DNA of 64,000 nucleotides from Bacteroidota bacterium (GTDB taxonomy: Bacteria > Bacteroidota > Bacteroidia > Bacteroidales > JAADJA01). The notes beneath the pieces are model-generated. The model was given only the letters and a program-made list of their open reading frames with translations, did no database searches and was not told the DNA's origin. The stretch is taken from assembly GCA_020444515.1 (NCBI GenBank), contig JAHLKX010000006.1, forward strand, positions 297,778 to 361,777, written 5' to 3'. The first letter of the stretch is position 1; every line of letters begins with the position of its first letter. Shown piece by piece: positions 1 to 9,135 of this stretch. The position numbers and the translations under genes were made by a program.

Positions 1-1
1 T

Positions 2-748
2 GCTGTTCCTGAAGAGTTCGAACCCATGAAACAAAAAATGAGGGAATTAAAATCAATGGGCATTGATTTCCTTAACTTGCATCAGCTCAGGCTTACACCG
101 TACAATTATAATAAATTGATTGATCGTAATTATATATTTGTGCATGGTGAAAAAGTAACAGTTTTGGAATCAGAACTTACTGCTTTGAAGTTATTATTGT
201 TTTCAATGGATGAAAATATCGGGTTACCCGTAAATTATTGTTCATTCGTTTACAAGAACCTCTACCAAAAATCGGCAGCTCGCAGACGGCATGCTCAGAA
301 AATGTTAAAACAAGGTGAATCAATCACCGAAAGCGGATTCATCAGGCGAATAAGTTTTATTCCTGACCAGATTATTAACCTGGGAGAAGATATAAACAAG
401 ATTGATTTATATTTTGATCAGCCATCTGGAGAGTGGTTGTTGAAACCCGATTCATTGGCTTCAATTCAAAAACTTCCAGGATGGGTTAAAATTGAATATT
501 TTGTTGCCCAATTAGCTCCACAACCTACCGGAATAAGTGAGTTTAATACATTCATCCTGAATGAAAACCGACACATTGGAATTGAAAGACGTATTGCACA
601 AACAGCTATCAATCTTGCTCCGTGGGAAGTAAAGCAATTTTATAACTACCTGAAAGGGACAGCTTTTCAGCCCTTTGGCGATGCACACAAATGGCTTCAG
701 CTAATCCGGTTCGAAAATATTGAACACGGTTTACAGGATTATTACTAA
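2..748 (+). CDS. C-terminal part of a probable radical SAM family protein (cut by window edge)
   Basis: The reading frame is open to the left edge of the window; codons upstream of the first ATG (position 26) read AVPEEFEP, so this is the 3' end of a longer gene and the ATG is not its start. No CxxxCxxC cluster is visible because the N-terminal half is missing. The stretch GIDFLNLHQLRLTPYN, followed by a charged region and HGEKVTVLESELTAL, resembles the C-terminal part of Bacteroidota radical SAM proteins of the pyruvate-formate-lyase-activating type, but I cannot confirm this without the catalytic half. The last four bases overlap the stop codon of the convergent gene on the opposite strand. 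The substrate is unknown. Confidence 0.5.
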   Translation, partial: AVPEEFEPMKQKMRELKSMGIDFLNLHQLRLTPYNYNKLIDRNYIFVHGEKVTVLESELTALKLLLFSMDENIGLPVNYCSFVYKNLYQKSAARRRHAQKMLKQGESITESGFIRRISFIPDQIINLGEDINKIDLYFDQPSGEWLLKPDSLASIQKLPGWVKIEYFVAQLAPQPTGISEFNTFILNENRHIGIERRIAQTAINLAPWEVKQFYNYLKGTAFQPFGDAHKWLQLIRFENIEHGLQDYY

Positions 749-2754
749 TTACGGATAAATTTCTTTATGACCGGGGTACTGTCATCAAAAACAAATTTGA
801 TTATATAGATGCCTTTGGACAATTCCACGGTCGATATCTGCGTGCTGAATAGCGTTCCCGGCTTAAGGAAGTAAGATTCTGAAAACACCCTGTTGTTTGA
901 TGTTGAATAAATATCCAGAGATACATGGCCATCATATCCCTTTTCAATTTGAATGGATAAATTTTCACTTACAGGATTTGGAAACAGTTCAATTGATTGG
1001 AACAATTTGTTTTCGTCCATTCCATCACATATCATTACATTCGCCTCCTGAAAAGCCGTATCGCTGCATCCATTCTCATCGGTATAATAATAGAACAAAG
1101 TATGAATGCCCCATCCTGCCAGTGTTGGATCGAAATAACCATTTGAAACGGCGGGACCGGAATAAACGCCCCCCTCAGGGGTGCCTTCAGTAAGCTCATA
1201 TGGGGGATCGCCATAACAAAACTCGGGGAGGAGTTCAAAGTTCATCATAGGGAGCTCCCATACCGAAATATAATCTTCCATGGTTAATGTATTTGAATTG
1301 TTTCCGTCCGAAACGGTAAGGGTTACATCAAATATTCCCGATTCATGATAGGTTACCATGGGATCGGATAGGGTAGATGCTGCGGGATCACCTCCCGGGA
1401 AATTCCATTCCCATGATGTAATGTTTCCATTCGATTGATCTGTAAACTGGACCATTCCTTCTTCACAAACTTCTGTATTGTTTGCTGTAAAGTTGGCAAC
1501 CACAGAATAAGAACCTTCATACGCTCTTACATTGGTGCCCACCCCACAAACCACCATCGTACCTGCTGGTCCAATAGCAGGTCCGCCAATATTGACATTG
1601 GTTATGTTTTCTGTCCATCGTAAGCTAAGATCAGGATTAAAAGAGTAGACTTTTCCGGTGGCAAATTCACCATTGGTAACAAATACATATCCATTGGCAT
1701 CAATAGCCATGCGTGGCGAAGCGCCCAAACTGGTGAAAATGGTTTCAGAAGTATGGATAACCGAACCATCTTCAGGATCAAGCCCGATGATTTCACCAGC
1801 TGGTGAATAGGTATAGATGGTTCCGTCAGGTCCAATGCCTGAGGTGGAAAATGGAATAAAACCGATGGGTGTGCTCCAGAGTTCTTCGAAACCAGACCCA
1901 TTGTCTTTCATTGCAAATAGAAAATCTGTTATTGCATTATTCATCGATCGGGGCGCATAGATCGTTCCATCCGGTGCTATCATCATTCCCAATTGTTGTA
2001 TCAATCCAGCGCTGAGTGATTCACTGGAATAAAGGTAATCCCCTGTTTCCAGATCGATAACACTGATTTTCGGCCCGGCTACAGCGGGTTCCCAGTAGTA
2101 CCCCCGATCTTCATAAACTGAAACTTCCTGTCCGTTACTGGTAGGGCAATTCCGGTCGGTTTCCCAAACGGTAGTTCCATCGGTGTGATTAATACGGATG
2201 ATGTTATCAAAATTACCAACAATCAAATCTCCATTGGAGGCAAAGGCACAACTTTCGGTGCTGCTTTCGTTGACCAATCCTTCCGATTTCCAAACGATGG
2301 AACCATCTGTAACATCCAGGGCATACATATAAGAATAATTGGTATTCCCCGACCGGGTGGCATAAATCTTTCCATTGTTTATGGCCGAAACCCTGCTGCG
2401 CCAATCGGAGTCTGGAAAATCTACAGGTAATATCTTCGTCCATAAAGTGTCGCCTGTGGTCAGGTTCTGTGCCACGACTGCTGTTCCATTCAATACGTTG
2501 TTAATATTGAATATCCTACTCATGGCCACGATATTTCCATCAACCACCGCCTGCTGAGCGATGACAGCACTCACCCCGTTTTGCCAAAGAATATCTGCTG
2601 CTTCGGGTCCTGATTCGGTTGACAGACTATGGCGGCTGGGTTTACCGCCCGAGCCTACGGGCCAGTTATCAGCAACGATCTGGTTGGTTATTAGGGTAAG
2701 GATGGCAAATGAACAGAATAGTTTACGGGTTGTTGAGTATATTCTTGCTTTCAT
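745..2754 (-). CDS. Secreted PQQ-like beta-propeller protein with PKD domain and T9SS sorting domain
   Basis: A 669-residue exported protein. Residues 1-28 form a signal peptide (basic start, then a hydrophobic stretch ending near IVA). Residues about 35-420 hold repeats of the kind DVTDGSIVWKSEG and DPEDGSVIHTSE, typical of PQQ-binding-like propeller blades. I see no sign of a quinoprotein dehydrogenase active site, so a structural or binding role is more likely. Residues about 425-505 form a PKD domain (FTDQSNGNITSWEWNFPGG). The last 80 residues (LFPNPVSENLSIQIE to the end) are a T9SS type A sorting domain, implying passage through the outer membrane and attachment or release at the cell surface. 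The gene is convergent with the radical SAM fragment and divergent from the Omp28-like gene, with a 127-base spacer. Confidence 0.85.
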   Translation of the reverse strand: MKARIYSTTRKLFCSFAILTLITNQIVADNWPVGSGGKPSRHSLSTESGPEAADILWQNGVSAVIAQQAVVDGNIVAMSRIFNINNVLNGTAVVAQNLTTGDTLWTKILPVDFPDSDWRSRVSAINNGKIYATRSGNTNYSYMYALDVTDGSIVWKSEGLVNESSTESCAFASNGDLIVGNFDNIIRINHTDGTTVWETDRNCPTSNGQEVSVYEDRGYYWEPAVAGPKISVIDLETGDYLYSSESLSAGLIQQLGMMIAPDGTIYAPRSMNNAITDFLFAMKDNGSGFEELWSTPIGFIPFSTSGIGPDGTIYTYSPAGEIIGLDPEDGSVIHTSETIFTSLGASPRMAIDANGYVFVTNGEFATGKVYSFNPDLSLRWTENITNVNIGGPAIGPAGTMVVCGVGTNVRAYEGSYSVVANFTANNTEVCEEGMVQFTDQSNGNITSWEWNFPGGDPAASTLSDPMVTYHESGIFDVTLTVSDGNNSNTLTMEDYISVWELPMMNFELLPEFCYGDPPYELTEGTPEGGVYSGPAVSNGYFDPTLAGWGIHTLFYYYTDENGCSDTAFQEANVMICDGMDENKLFQSIELFPNPVSENLSIQIEKGYDGHVSLDIYSTSNNRVFSESYFLKPGTLFSTQISTVELSKGIYIIKFVFDDSTPVIKKFIRN

Positions 2755-2881
2755 GGAATATGATTATTAGAAAGATTAAAATTAAAAAATATTCAAAACC
2801 CTCAACCAGAATTTTGATTTTTAAAAGGAAGTGTAAGGATGGTGGATTAAATCCGACTTAATTAAAACAAATCTATTATCA

Positions 2882-3865
2882 ATGAGAAAACTATACGCCG
2901 TTATTATTTTCCTGGCAATGATGTCATTCACTCATGGCCAGGTGGCTCAAACCGTTATCGTCGAACATTTTACAAACTCGCGTTGTGGTATTTGCGCTTC
3001 GCGAAATCCAGCTCTTTATGATTTGCTTGATAATTATCCGGAGGTCCTCCACATTGCCTTCCACCCCAGTTCTCCCTATGCGAACTGTATCTTTTCACAA
3101 CATAATCCGGTACAAAATGATGCCCGCACCAATTATTACGGCATTTATGGCGGCACTCCACGTGTCGTTGTGCAAGGTGAAGTCATTCCCCCAGGTAGCC
3201 AGCTTTTATCCTCCTCCCAGCTTGAGAACAAATTGGGTATGATGTCGGATTATACCATCCATTTCAAACACTATTTTGGAGGGGGCGATACCATTAAGAT
3301 ACAAAGTACCATTCATAAAGTGGGGGAGGGGACAACCAGCGAAATTAAATTTTATGGTCTTTTGTCGGAAGCACTGATTGAATATAATGCGCCCAATGGA
3401 GAGAACATGCATCATGATGTTTTCCGCGAAGTCATTTCTGAGCATGTGGTTAATTTGCAAAATATTGGAGATTCGATAGTTTTTGAAAGTTATTATATGA
3501 CCCACCCTGACTGGAACCAGGACGAAATTTATGTGATAGGAATGTTACAACGCACTGGTGATAAGGCAATTTTGCAAGCAGCAAAATCTGATTTTGCTGA
3601 GTCAATGACCGGAATCCGGCATACCCGAGTTGAAGAGATTGGAGATATCATCTATCCCAATCCAGTAAAAGATTATTTTTCAATCAGCCCGGAATATCAG
3701 CATGAAATTCAAAAGTTTACAATTTACAATCTCCTCGGATTAAAGATCAGAGAGGAAAGCCTGTCAGGTCAGGTTGATGTAACCGATTTATCCCCGGGTC
3801 AATACTTTATTGTATTTTCTAATGATTCGGGCACTTTATATACATCCCGGCTGGTCAAACAATAA
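2882..3865 (+). CDS. Omp28-like thioredoxin-fold surface protein with T9SS sorting domain
   Basis: A 327-residue protein with a signal peptide (residues 1-20, ending THGQ). Residues 25-120 read VEHFTNSRCGICASRNPAL, then a cis-proline-like GGTPRVVVQG. This is the thioredoxin-like fold of the Omp28-related family of Bacteroidota, with a CxxC pair at C35/C38. A middle beta-rich region follows. The last 75 residues (IYPNPVKDYFSIS onward, ending in LVKQ) are a T9SS type A sorting domain. The family is outer-surface located; whether the CxxC pair acts as a redox site here is inference. It stands alone, with no convincing operon partner. Confidence 0.82.
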   Translation: MRKLYAVIIFLAMMSFTHGQVAQTVIVEHFTNSRCGICASRNPALYDLLDNYPEVLHIAFHPSSPYANCIFSQHNPVQNDARTNYYGIYGGTPRVVVQGEVIPPGSQLLSSSQLENKLGMMSDYTIHFKHYFGGGDTIKIQSTIHKVGEGTTSEIKFYGLLSEALIEYNAPNGENMHHDVFREVISEHVVNLQNIGDSIVFESYYMTHPDWNQDEIYVIGMLQRTGDKAILQAAKSDFAESMTGIRHTRVEEIGDIIYPNPVKDYFSISPEYQHEIQKFTIYNLLGLKIREESLSGQVDVTDLSPGQYFIVFSNDSGTLYTSRLVKQ

Positions 3866-3986
3866 AGAATTTGAAAAATAAATGTTGAAAGATCATTCCT
3901 GAAAATGGTTTGAACCTATTGTTTTTAAAGAAAATGAGCAGGCGTATGTAAAAATTGGTTAGGTTTGTTTCAATTGAAATCTGTTC

Positions 3987-5156
3987 ATGATTGAAGAAAA
4001 GCCGCATCGGTTGCTGCGGGATAACAACCTGCACATTATTTTCAGCATAACGCTGATTGCCGTAATGGGTGTTGCGAGTATCACACCTGCCTTTCCAACG
4101 ATTATTGAAAAATTTAACATTGACCGTGAGAAAATTGCATTATTGATCACAGCTTTTACCATTCCGGGTGTTATTCTGACGCCCGTTATGGGTGTTGTGG
4201 CCGATAGGTTGGGCAGGAAACGAGTCATAATTCCTTCTTTGTTTTTGTTCGGGATAGCAGGGGCTGCCTGCGGTTTTACCGAAAGTTATGAAACCCTCAT
4301 CATTTTTCGGTTTTTTCAGGGAGTGGGTGCTGCGGCATTGGGCTCGATTAACGTAACTTTAATTGGTGATATTTACCATGGAAAAGAGCGAGCATCTGCC
4401 ATGGGCTACAATGCCAGTGTATTAAGTGTCGGCACAGCGGTTTACCCGGGAATTGGTGGAGCACTGGCTATGCTGGGGTGGAATTATCCTTTCTTTTTTC
4501 CTGTTCTGGCTATTCCGGTAGGCATTTGGGTATTGAATTCCTTAAAAAATCCGGAGCCAGAAGGTTCAGAAAAATTCTTTAGTTATCTGGGCAATGCCTT
4601 GAAAAGCATGGCCGGCAAAAAAGTGATCGGTTTGTTTATATTGAGTATTTGCACTTTTATCATTCTTTATGGCGCCTATTTAACTGTATTTCCCCTCTTT
4701 TTGAAAGATTCTTTTGATGCGACACCCCTTCATATCGGATTGATAATGTCGTCTATGTCGTTGGCCACGGCTATAACATCATCGAGATTGGGTCGCATGG
4801 TGGCACGTTTCAGGAAATCCCGCATCATTATCAGTGGTTTTTTTCTGTATTCAATCTCACTGGTATTAATTCCTTTGATGCCCGGAATTATTTTTGTGAT
4901 TTTTCCTGCTGTGATCTTTGGAATAGCGCAGGGTTTAAACCTGCCGGCGACCATGACATTCCTGGCCGACCTTTCTTCCATAAAGTACAGGGCGGCTTTT
5001 ATGTCAGTCAATGGTTTTGTTTTAAGGATTGGCCAAACAGTCGGTCCATTACTGGTAGGCCTTGTTATGATCTATTTCGACCTGTCTATTGCCTTTTATC
5101 TGGCTGCAGGTCTTGCTGTTTTTATGATCATTTTTGCATTTATTATGCTGGATTAA
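3987..5156 (+). CDS. Major facilitator superfamily transporter
   Basis: A 389-residue inner-membrane protein with about twelve hydrophobic segments, the usual MFS size. The loop between helices 2 and 3 carries GVVADRLGRKRVIIP, the MFS signature GxxxDRxGRK. Helix 4 has RFFQGVGAAALGSINVTLIGD, and the symmetric loop 8-9 carries SRLGRMVARFRKSR. This pattern is closest to drug/proton antiporters of the DHA1 type (inference), so efflux of small molecules is the best guess; the substrate cannot be read from sequence. It is convergent with the outer-membrane protein gene that follows. Confidence 0.85.
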   Translation: MIEEKPHRLLRDNNLHIIFSITLIAVMGVASITPAFPTIIEKFNIDREKIALLITAFTIPGVILTPVMGVVADRLGRKRVIIPSLFLFGIAGAACGFTESYETLIIFRFFQGVGAAALGSINVTLIGDIYHGKERASAMGYNASVLSVGTAVYPGIGGALAMLGWNYPFFFPVLAIPVGIWVLNSLKNPEPEGSEKFFSYLGNALKSMAGKKVIGLFILSICTFIILYGAYLTVFPLFLKDSFDATPLHIGLIMSSMSLATAITSSRLGRMVARFRKSRIIISGFFLYSISLVLIPLMPGIIFVIFPAVIFGIAQGLNLPATMTFLADLSSIKYRAAFMSVNGFVLRIGQTVGPLLVGLVMIYFDLSIAFYLAAGLAVFMIIFAFIMLD

Positions 5157-5188
5157 GTCAGGTAAAAATTTACCCATCCCATTGTACT

Positions 5189-5899
5189 TTACAAATTGAT
5201 CCTTAATCCCATCGTTGTGTTTAGAAGCAGTATCTGGCGCTGATCGATTCGTTCTCCCAATGCCGATAAAAACTTAAAAGCAAGATTGCTATAGGTGAAA
5301 TCTGAATCAAGGAGTAATCCAAAACAGGGCGAGATATCATATCGAATACCCAATCCCACATTTCCCGCCAGGTTCCAATCCTGTGCTGAAGTTATTTCAT
5401 AATATTCGGGACCAAATAGAAAGTATTGGGGTTTATAAAGCTGGTAGGGTGTTTTCCCATACAGCATTCCTCCCTGAATTTTTGCTTCGATGGATAATTT
5501 CTTCATAACAGGATAATGATAATAAACTCCAATCATGCCTGTTAACATCAAATAAGGATCCGAACGGATAAAGAGATCTTCGAGGAAGGGGTCGGCCTGG
5601 ACTTTTTCCCAGCCCAATAATCCCACATCAACGGGATGTTGATTGATTCCCACTGAAGCCCCAATACCTATTTGTGGTTTAAAAAACCAGCCACCTTCTG
5701 CTTTTACATTGTAACCGGTCAGTGCAAAACTTCCCCCATCAAGAGAAGCCTGTCTGTATGCTCCAAGTGGAATCGATGCTCCTGCCTTAATTCCGAAAAA
5801 TGAATTTGTATCCTGTGAATGCGAGGGAGGAGTTGATGTGGCTAAAAAGACAAACAACGAAATGAAAGATAATAGAAACGATCTCCAATCTAATTTCAT
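5189..5899 (-). CDS. Outer-membrane beta-barrel protein, function unknown
   Basis: A 236-residue protein with a signal peptide (residues 1-29, ending SHSQ). The mature part starts FFGIKAGASIPLGAYRQ, typical of small Bacteroidota outer-membrane barrels, followed by alternating amphipathic strands (VGINQHPVDVG, MIGVYYHYPVMKKL, GNVGLGIRYDIS). It ends LNTTMGLRINL, with alternating hydrophobic residues near the C-terminus as expected for barrel assembly. Size and pattern suggest an 8-10 strand barrel of the OmpW/PorT-like superfamily. Nothing indicates a substrate, and it is transcribed alone. Confidence 0.7.
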   Translation of the reverse strand: MKLDWRSFLLSFISLFVFLATSTPPSHSQDTNSFFGIKAGASIPLGAYRQASLDGGSFALTGYNVKAEGGWFFKPQIGIGASVGINQHPVDVGLLGWEKVQADPFLEDLFIRSDPYLMLTGMIGVYYHYPVMKKLSIEAKIQGGMLYGKTPYQLYKPQYFLFGPEYYEITSAQDWNLAGNVGLGIRYDISPCFGLLLDSDFTYSNLAFKFLSALGERIDQRQILLLNTTMGLRINL

Positions 5900-5964
5900 A
5901 CGAATATTTTTTCTTCGGGCAAATGTAAGCGATTTATAACAATGAGAAATATGACCTAAACACT

Positions 5965-6507
5965 TTACACGCTATGCCAGGAGCCATTTTGAATTGCAAT
6001 TTTATCAACATATTGATGCGCAGTTTCTTTGCGAATATTGATTAAAAAATCAGCTTGGGATTTCATTGCCAGAATCTTTTCTTTTTTTGGATGAACACCC
6101 GGATGATCTGCAATGATAAATAAACCGGGATTGATAAACGATATCAATGCCGGAGACTCACAAATAACTGGAACGTTTGAAGGAAAATTATGATAGCTGA
6201 GCAGGAAAGCTTCTTTTACGAAATGATCATCACATTCAATGTATAAACTCCGGGCTGCTCCTGCAGCCAGCATTCGGGAACTATCCTTGCCGGTATGGGC
6301 ATTGAATTCTTCTGTGATTTTATAATGGTCAGTGCGTATGATTATACTCGCTTCATCACCCATAAAATGTTTGTGCGGACTTATCTTTATGGCATATACA
6401 AGATGTTTTTTTGAATAGAAATGGATCAAATTACAGGCTATGGTTGTTTTTCCCGATTTACGTCCGGTTCCTGCAATAATTAGTAAGTTCGGGAGCTTTT
6501 GTTTCAT
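5965..6507 (-). CDS. P-loop NTPase resembling MobB/cobyrinate-synthase-like proteins
   Basis: A 180-residue cytoplasmic protein. Residues 8-22 read LLIIAGTGRKSGKTT, a Walker A loop of the deviant SIMIBI type with a second lysine (K17) in the loop. Residues 36-55 (AIKISPHKHFMGDEAS) resemble the KISPHxH-type segment after the P-loop in MobB-like proteins. Later residues (VICESPALISFINPGLFIIAD) match a Walker B-like hydrophobic strand and a substrate loop. No other molybdenum-cofactor gene is nearby, so a role in cofactor synthesis is only possible. It lies divergent to a MORN-repeat lipoprotein gene 67 bases away. Confidence 0.6.
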   Translation of the reverse strand: MKQKLPNLLIIAGTGRKSGKTTIACNLIHFYSKKHLVYAIKISPHKHFMGDEASIIIRTDHYKITEEFNAHTGKDSSRMLAAGAARSLYIECDDHFVKEAFLLSYHNFPSNVPVICESPALISFINPGLFIIADHPGVHPKKEKILAMKSQADFLINIRKETAHQYVDKIAIQNGSWHSV

Positions 6508-6574
6508 TTTAATGCAAGAAAGTTTTTATTTTTGAAGAAATGAAGATAAACATAATCCCAAAACAAACGAAGAT

Positions 6575-7339
6575 ATGATTATTTACAGGAGCTTATCGGT
6601 TTTACTTTTCATGGGTGTCATGTTTTTTTATTCCTGCGATTTGAATGCACCCAAAAAGTTGAAAGATCAGAAGGTTACAGGGTGGGCCATTGATGATCAG
6701 GGTGATAGTGTGTATATGCGGTATGATGAAACAGGCAAACTGAACTCGTATTCAACTTATAAAAATGGAATAAAAAATGGGATAGCCAAAAAATTTTATG
6801 ATAATGGCAATGTGGAATTTGAAATAAATTACAAGAATGGCTTAAAAGAAGGGCTTACCCGTTGGTTTTATAAAAGTGGGAAACTATACCGTGAAACCAT
6901 TTATGAAAATGATGAAGAAACTGGAATCCAGAAGAAATACTATGAAAATGGAAAACTTATGGCTGAGATTCCTTATGAGCATGGTCGCATTTTGCCTGGA
7001 TTAAGAGAATACACTACTTCGGGTAAATTAAAAACCATTTATCCTGACCTCATTATTGAGCCAATTAACAGGCTCGCTTTTGAAAATAAATATATACTGC
7101 GTTGTTATTTAGAAGGAAAACCTAAGGGAACAGATTATTTCAGGGTGATGCGAATCCCCGGATCAAAAATGGATGCCCTGATCCAACTGGATGAAATGGG
7201 TGGTGCCGGCCAAATAGAATTTTTTCTTAGGCCTGGTGATTTTATCATGGAGAAGATTATTTTCAGGGCTGAATATAAAACTGCATTGCGCAATACCTAT
7301 GTGGTAGAAAAGGAATACAACCTTGCCCTGGATTACTGA
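6575..7339 (+). CDS. MORN-repeat-variant lipoprotein
   Basis: A 254-residue lipoprotein: hydrophobic residues 8-20 lead to the lipobox FYSC with the lipidated cysteine at about residue 21. Residues 45-145 contain at least four repeats of the form YYENGKLMAEIPYEHG and FYDNGNVEFEINYKNG. This is the MORN_2 type that automatic pipelines often label YwqK-like antitoxin. No toxin partner is visible, so I do not carry over that label. The C-terminal 100 residues are a beta-rich region I do not recognise. It is probably anchored in the inner leaflet of the outer membrane or on the surface. Its stop touches the convergent TPR gene (1 base apart). Confidence 0.75.
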   Translation: MIIYRSLSVLLFMGVMFFYSCDLNAPKKLKDQKVTGWAIDDQGDSVYMRYDETGKLNSYSTYKNGIKNGIAKKFYDNGNVEFEINYKNGLKEGLTRWFYKSGKLYRETIYENDEETGIQKKYYENGKLMAEIPYEHGRILPGLREYTTSGKLKTIYPDLIIEPINRLAFENKYILRCYLEGKPKGTDYFRVMRIPGSKMDALIQLDEMGGAGQIEFFLRPGDFIMEKIIFRAEYKTALRNTYVVEKEYNLALDY

Positions 7340-8923
7340 TCAATAGTTTAGACTTCTGAGTTTGCTGCTTAGTTCATAACTATTGGGAGCATATTTCAGA
7401 CCTCGCTCCAAATATTCTCGGGATGCTTTCGAATTACCCTTGCGAAAGTGATAGCTAGCAGCTCTGGAATAGGCCTCAACAAGTACTTCATTCAGGATAT
7501 AATTCCCAAAATCCAACGTTGAATTTTCAGCAATTTCTTCAAAAGCGCCTAATTTCCCAAATGCCTCCCGGGTGTTGCCCGACATGAAAAAATCAACACT
7601 CATTCCAAGGGTGAGTGTCCCGCGTAATGTGTTGAACTGGTTATTGTTCATTATATCAGGATAGGTTGTAATGTACCGATTGAGTTGATCGAGACTTTCC
7701 TGAAAATCGTTTATCTGGGAGAATGTTTCCAGTACATCCGTCACAAAGAGATTTCGAGCATCCACATGTTTGGGCTTGAGATTATAAGCTTTTTCAGCAA
7801 AAACCAGTGAGAGATCGAACTTATTGTCGTTGAGCAATATTCTTGCCCGTTCATAGTAATAGATAAAAGAAATTTCATTGATCAGGACGGAGTCTTCAAG
7901 ATTGTCAATTATTCGATTGAAGTAGGCATCATATAGTTTAGTATTATACTGTGCAATGAGTAATTTCTGTGTAACATCGATAAATTGATCAATGATGTTA
8001 TCATTTTTAATCCCATATTTATCGTAACGAGCAGCTTTAAAAATATAATCTGCATAATGAATGTCTTCGTATTTACAACCATTGAGAACATTGGCAACGC
8101 AGATGAGCAGCATGTATCCTGCACGTTCAGAAGGATGCAGGTAGGCTGATTTTTCAACCATGGCAAATGCTTCTTCATACTTTTGATTGGCGAGGCAATC
8201 AACCGCTTTATTATAGTATTGCAATCCTGCCAGTTCAAGCAGGTTTATATCCTCTTCTTTGTAAAAATATTCATTGAATAATTCATCCGATGTTTTCTGT
8301 TTATATTCTGTTTCGCTGATCAGTTTGGATTCCTTCAGAAAATCAACAAATTGTGACTTGAAACGATCATCATATACCAAGTATCCCTTTCTGGGATCAG
8401 TTGTTTCAACCCGGATTGAAAAAGTCTCGGGATAGGTGAGAATGTATACATGGTCGTACGATTCTTTGATGGTATAAGGAATGTTCAGGTTCTGGAAGAT
8501 CAGACCATAGTATGCCGAGGCTGTAACGCAGTTGTATAGCCCTTCATTAAAAAGATCCGGAAAATATTGACCCTCCTCATATTTTTTTAGATAATCTTCG
8601 TGGATATCACTATAAATTGTTTTTACCTTTTTCTTTTCTTTGGCATTTATAAATTTTGAATTATTCTCATAACTGCTGATTTGATTTGAGATCCTTCGTT
8701 TAATGTCATTTAATTCGTCAGCACCGCAGCTATCATCAATGGCTATAAACAGGTAAATGTAGTTGGGTCCATTGTCACTGTCCAGGCTTTCGAAGGCTAC
8801 TTTTTCAAGGTTTGAATGAAACGATAAGTCGCTCTTTATTACCAGGCTATCGGGTTCAGTTGCATAAATTTGAATCGACAGAAATGCTGTAATTACCAGC
8901 AGGATTTTTTGGAAATGGCTCAT
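7340..8923 (-). CDS. Transglutaminase-like domain plus TPR repeat protein, probably exported
   Basis: A 527-residue protein with a signal peptide (residues 1-21, ending IYATE). Residues 125-185 read LYNCVTASAYYG, then SYDHVYILTYP, then VETTDPRKG. C132, H158 and D176 fall in the order and spacing of the papain-like transglutaminase/SirB1 triad, so it may be a peptidase- or acyltransferase-like enzyme in the periplasm. Residues 230-527 are helical tetratricopeptide repeats (for example AFAMVEKSAYLHPSERAGYML and a final repeat with LERGLKYAPNSYELSSKL). TPRs bind partner proteins. The catalytic assignment is inference from three aligned residues. Confidence 0.65.
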   Translation of the reverse strand: MSHFQKILLVITAFLSIQIYATEPDSLVIKSDLSFHSNLEKVAFESLDSDNGPNYIYLFIAIDDSCGADELNDIKRRISNQISSYENNSKFINAKEKKKVKTIYSDIHEDYLKKYEEGQYFPDLFNEGLYNCVTASAYYGLIFQNLNIPYTIKESYDHVYILTYPETFSIRVETTDPRKGYLVYDDRFKSQFVDFLKESKLISETEYKQKTSDELFNEYFYKEEDINLLELAGLQYYNKAVDCLANQKYEEAFAMVEKSAYLHPSERAGYMLLICVANVLNGCKYEDIHYADYIFKAARYDKYGIKNDNIIDQFIDVTQKLLIAQYNTKLYDAYFNRIIDNLEDSVLINEISFIYYYERARILLNDNKFDLSLVFAEKAYNLKPKHVDARNLFVTDVLETFSQINDFQESLDQLNRYITTYPDIMNNNQFNTLRGTLTLGMSVDFFMSGNTREAFGKLGAFEEIAENSTLDFGNYILNEVLVEAYSRAASYHFRKGNSKASREYLERGLKYAPNSYELSSKLRSLNY

Positions 8924-9081
8924 AACCTCTTTTTTTATTGACCACTATGCAGAAGCAAATATAAATATTTGAAATTCTTTTTTCGGGATTGTTCCAAAAA
9001 AACTGATCCGATTCGGCCCATTTCGATCCTGAATGATTTTGAATAATATTTGAAATTCCGCGTGCTCACGTAAAATTTAAC

Positions 9082-9114
9082 AAAAAAAGCCTGTTGTACT
9101 GATACAACAGGCTT
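9082..9114 (-). terminator. Rho-independent terminator of the cytolysin-like gene
   Basis: A perfect 12-bp stem (9087-9098 with 9103-9114) with a 4-base loop is followed, read on the minus strand, by a T-run. It lies 22 bases beyond the stop codon at 9136. Confidence 0.85.
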
Positions 9115-9135
9115 GTGATTTGTTTTGATATTTTT

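Noticed and set aside
745..2754. Quinoprotein alcohol dehydrogenase
   Set aside because: Only propeller-blade similarity is present. No quinone-binding or catalytic residues are recognisable, and a PKD plus sorting domain follow.
6575..7339. YwqK-like antitoxin label for the MORN-repeat lipoprotein
   Set aside because: The label is a pipeline habit for MORN_2 repeats. There is no toxin gene nearby and the protein is a lipoprotein.
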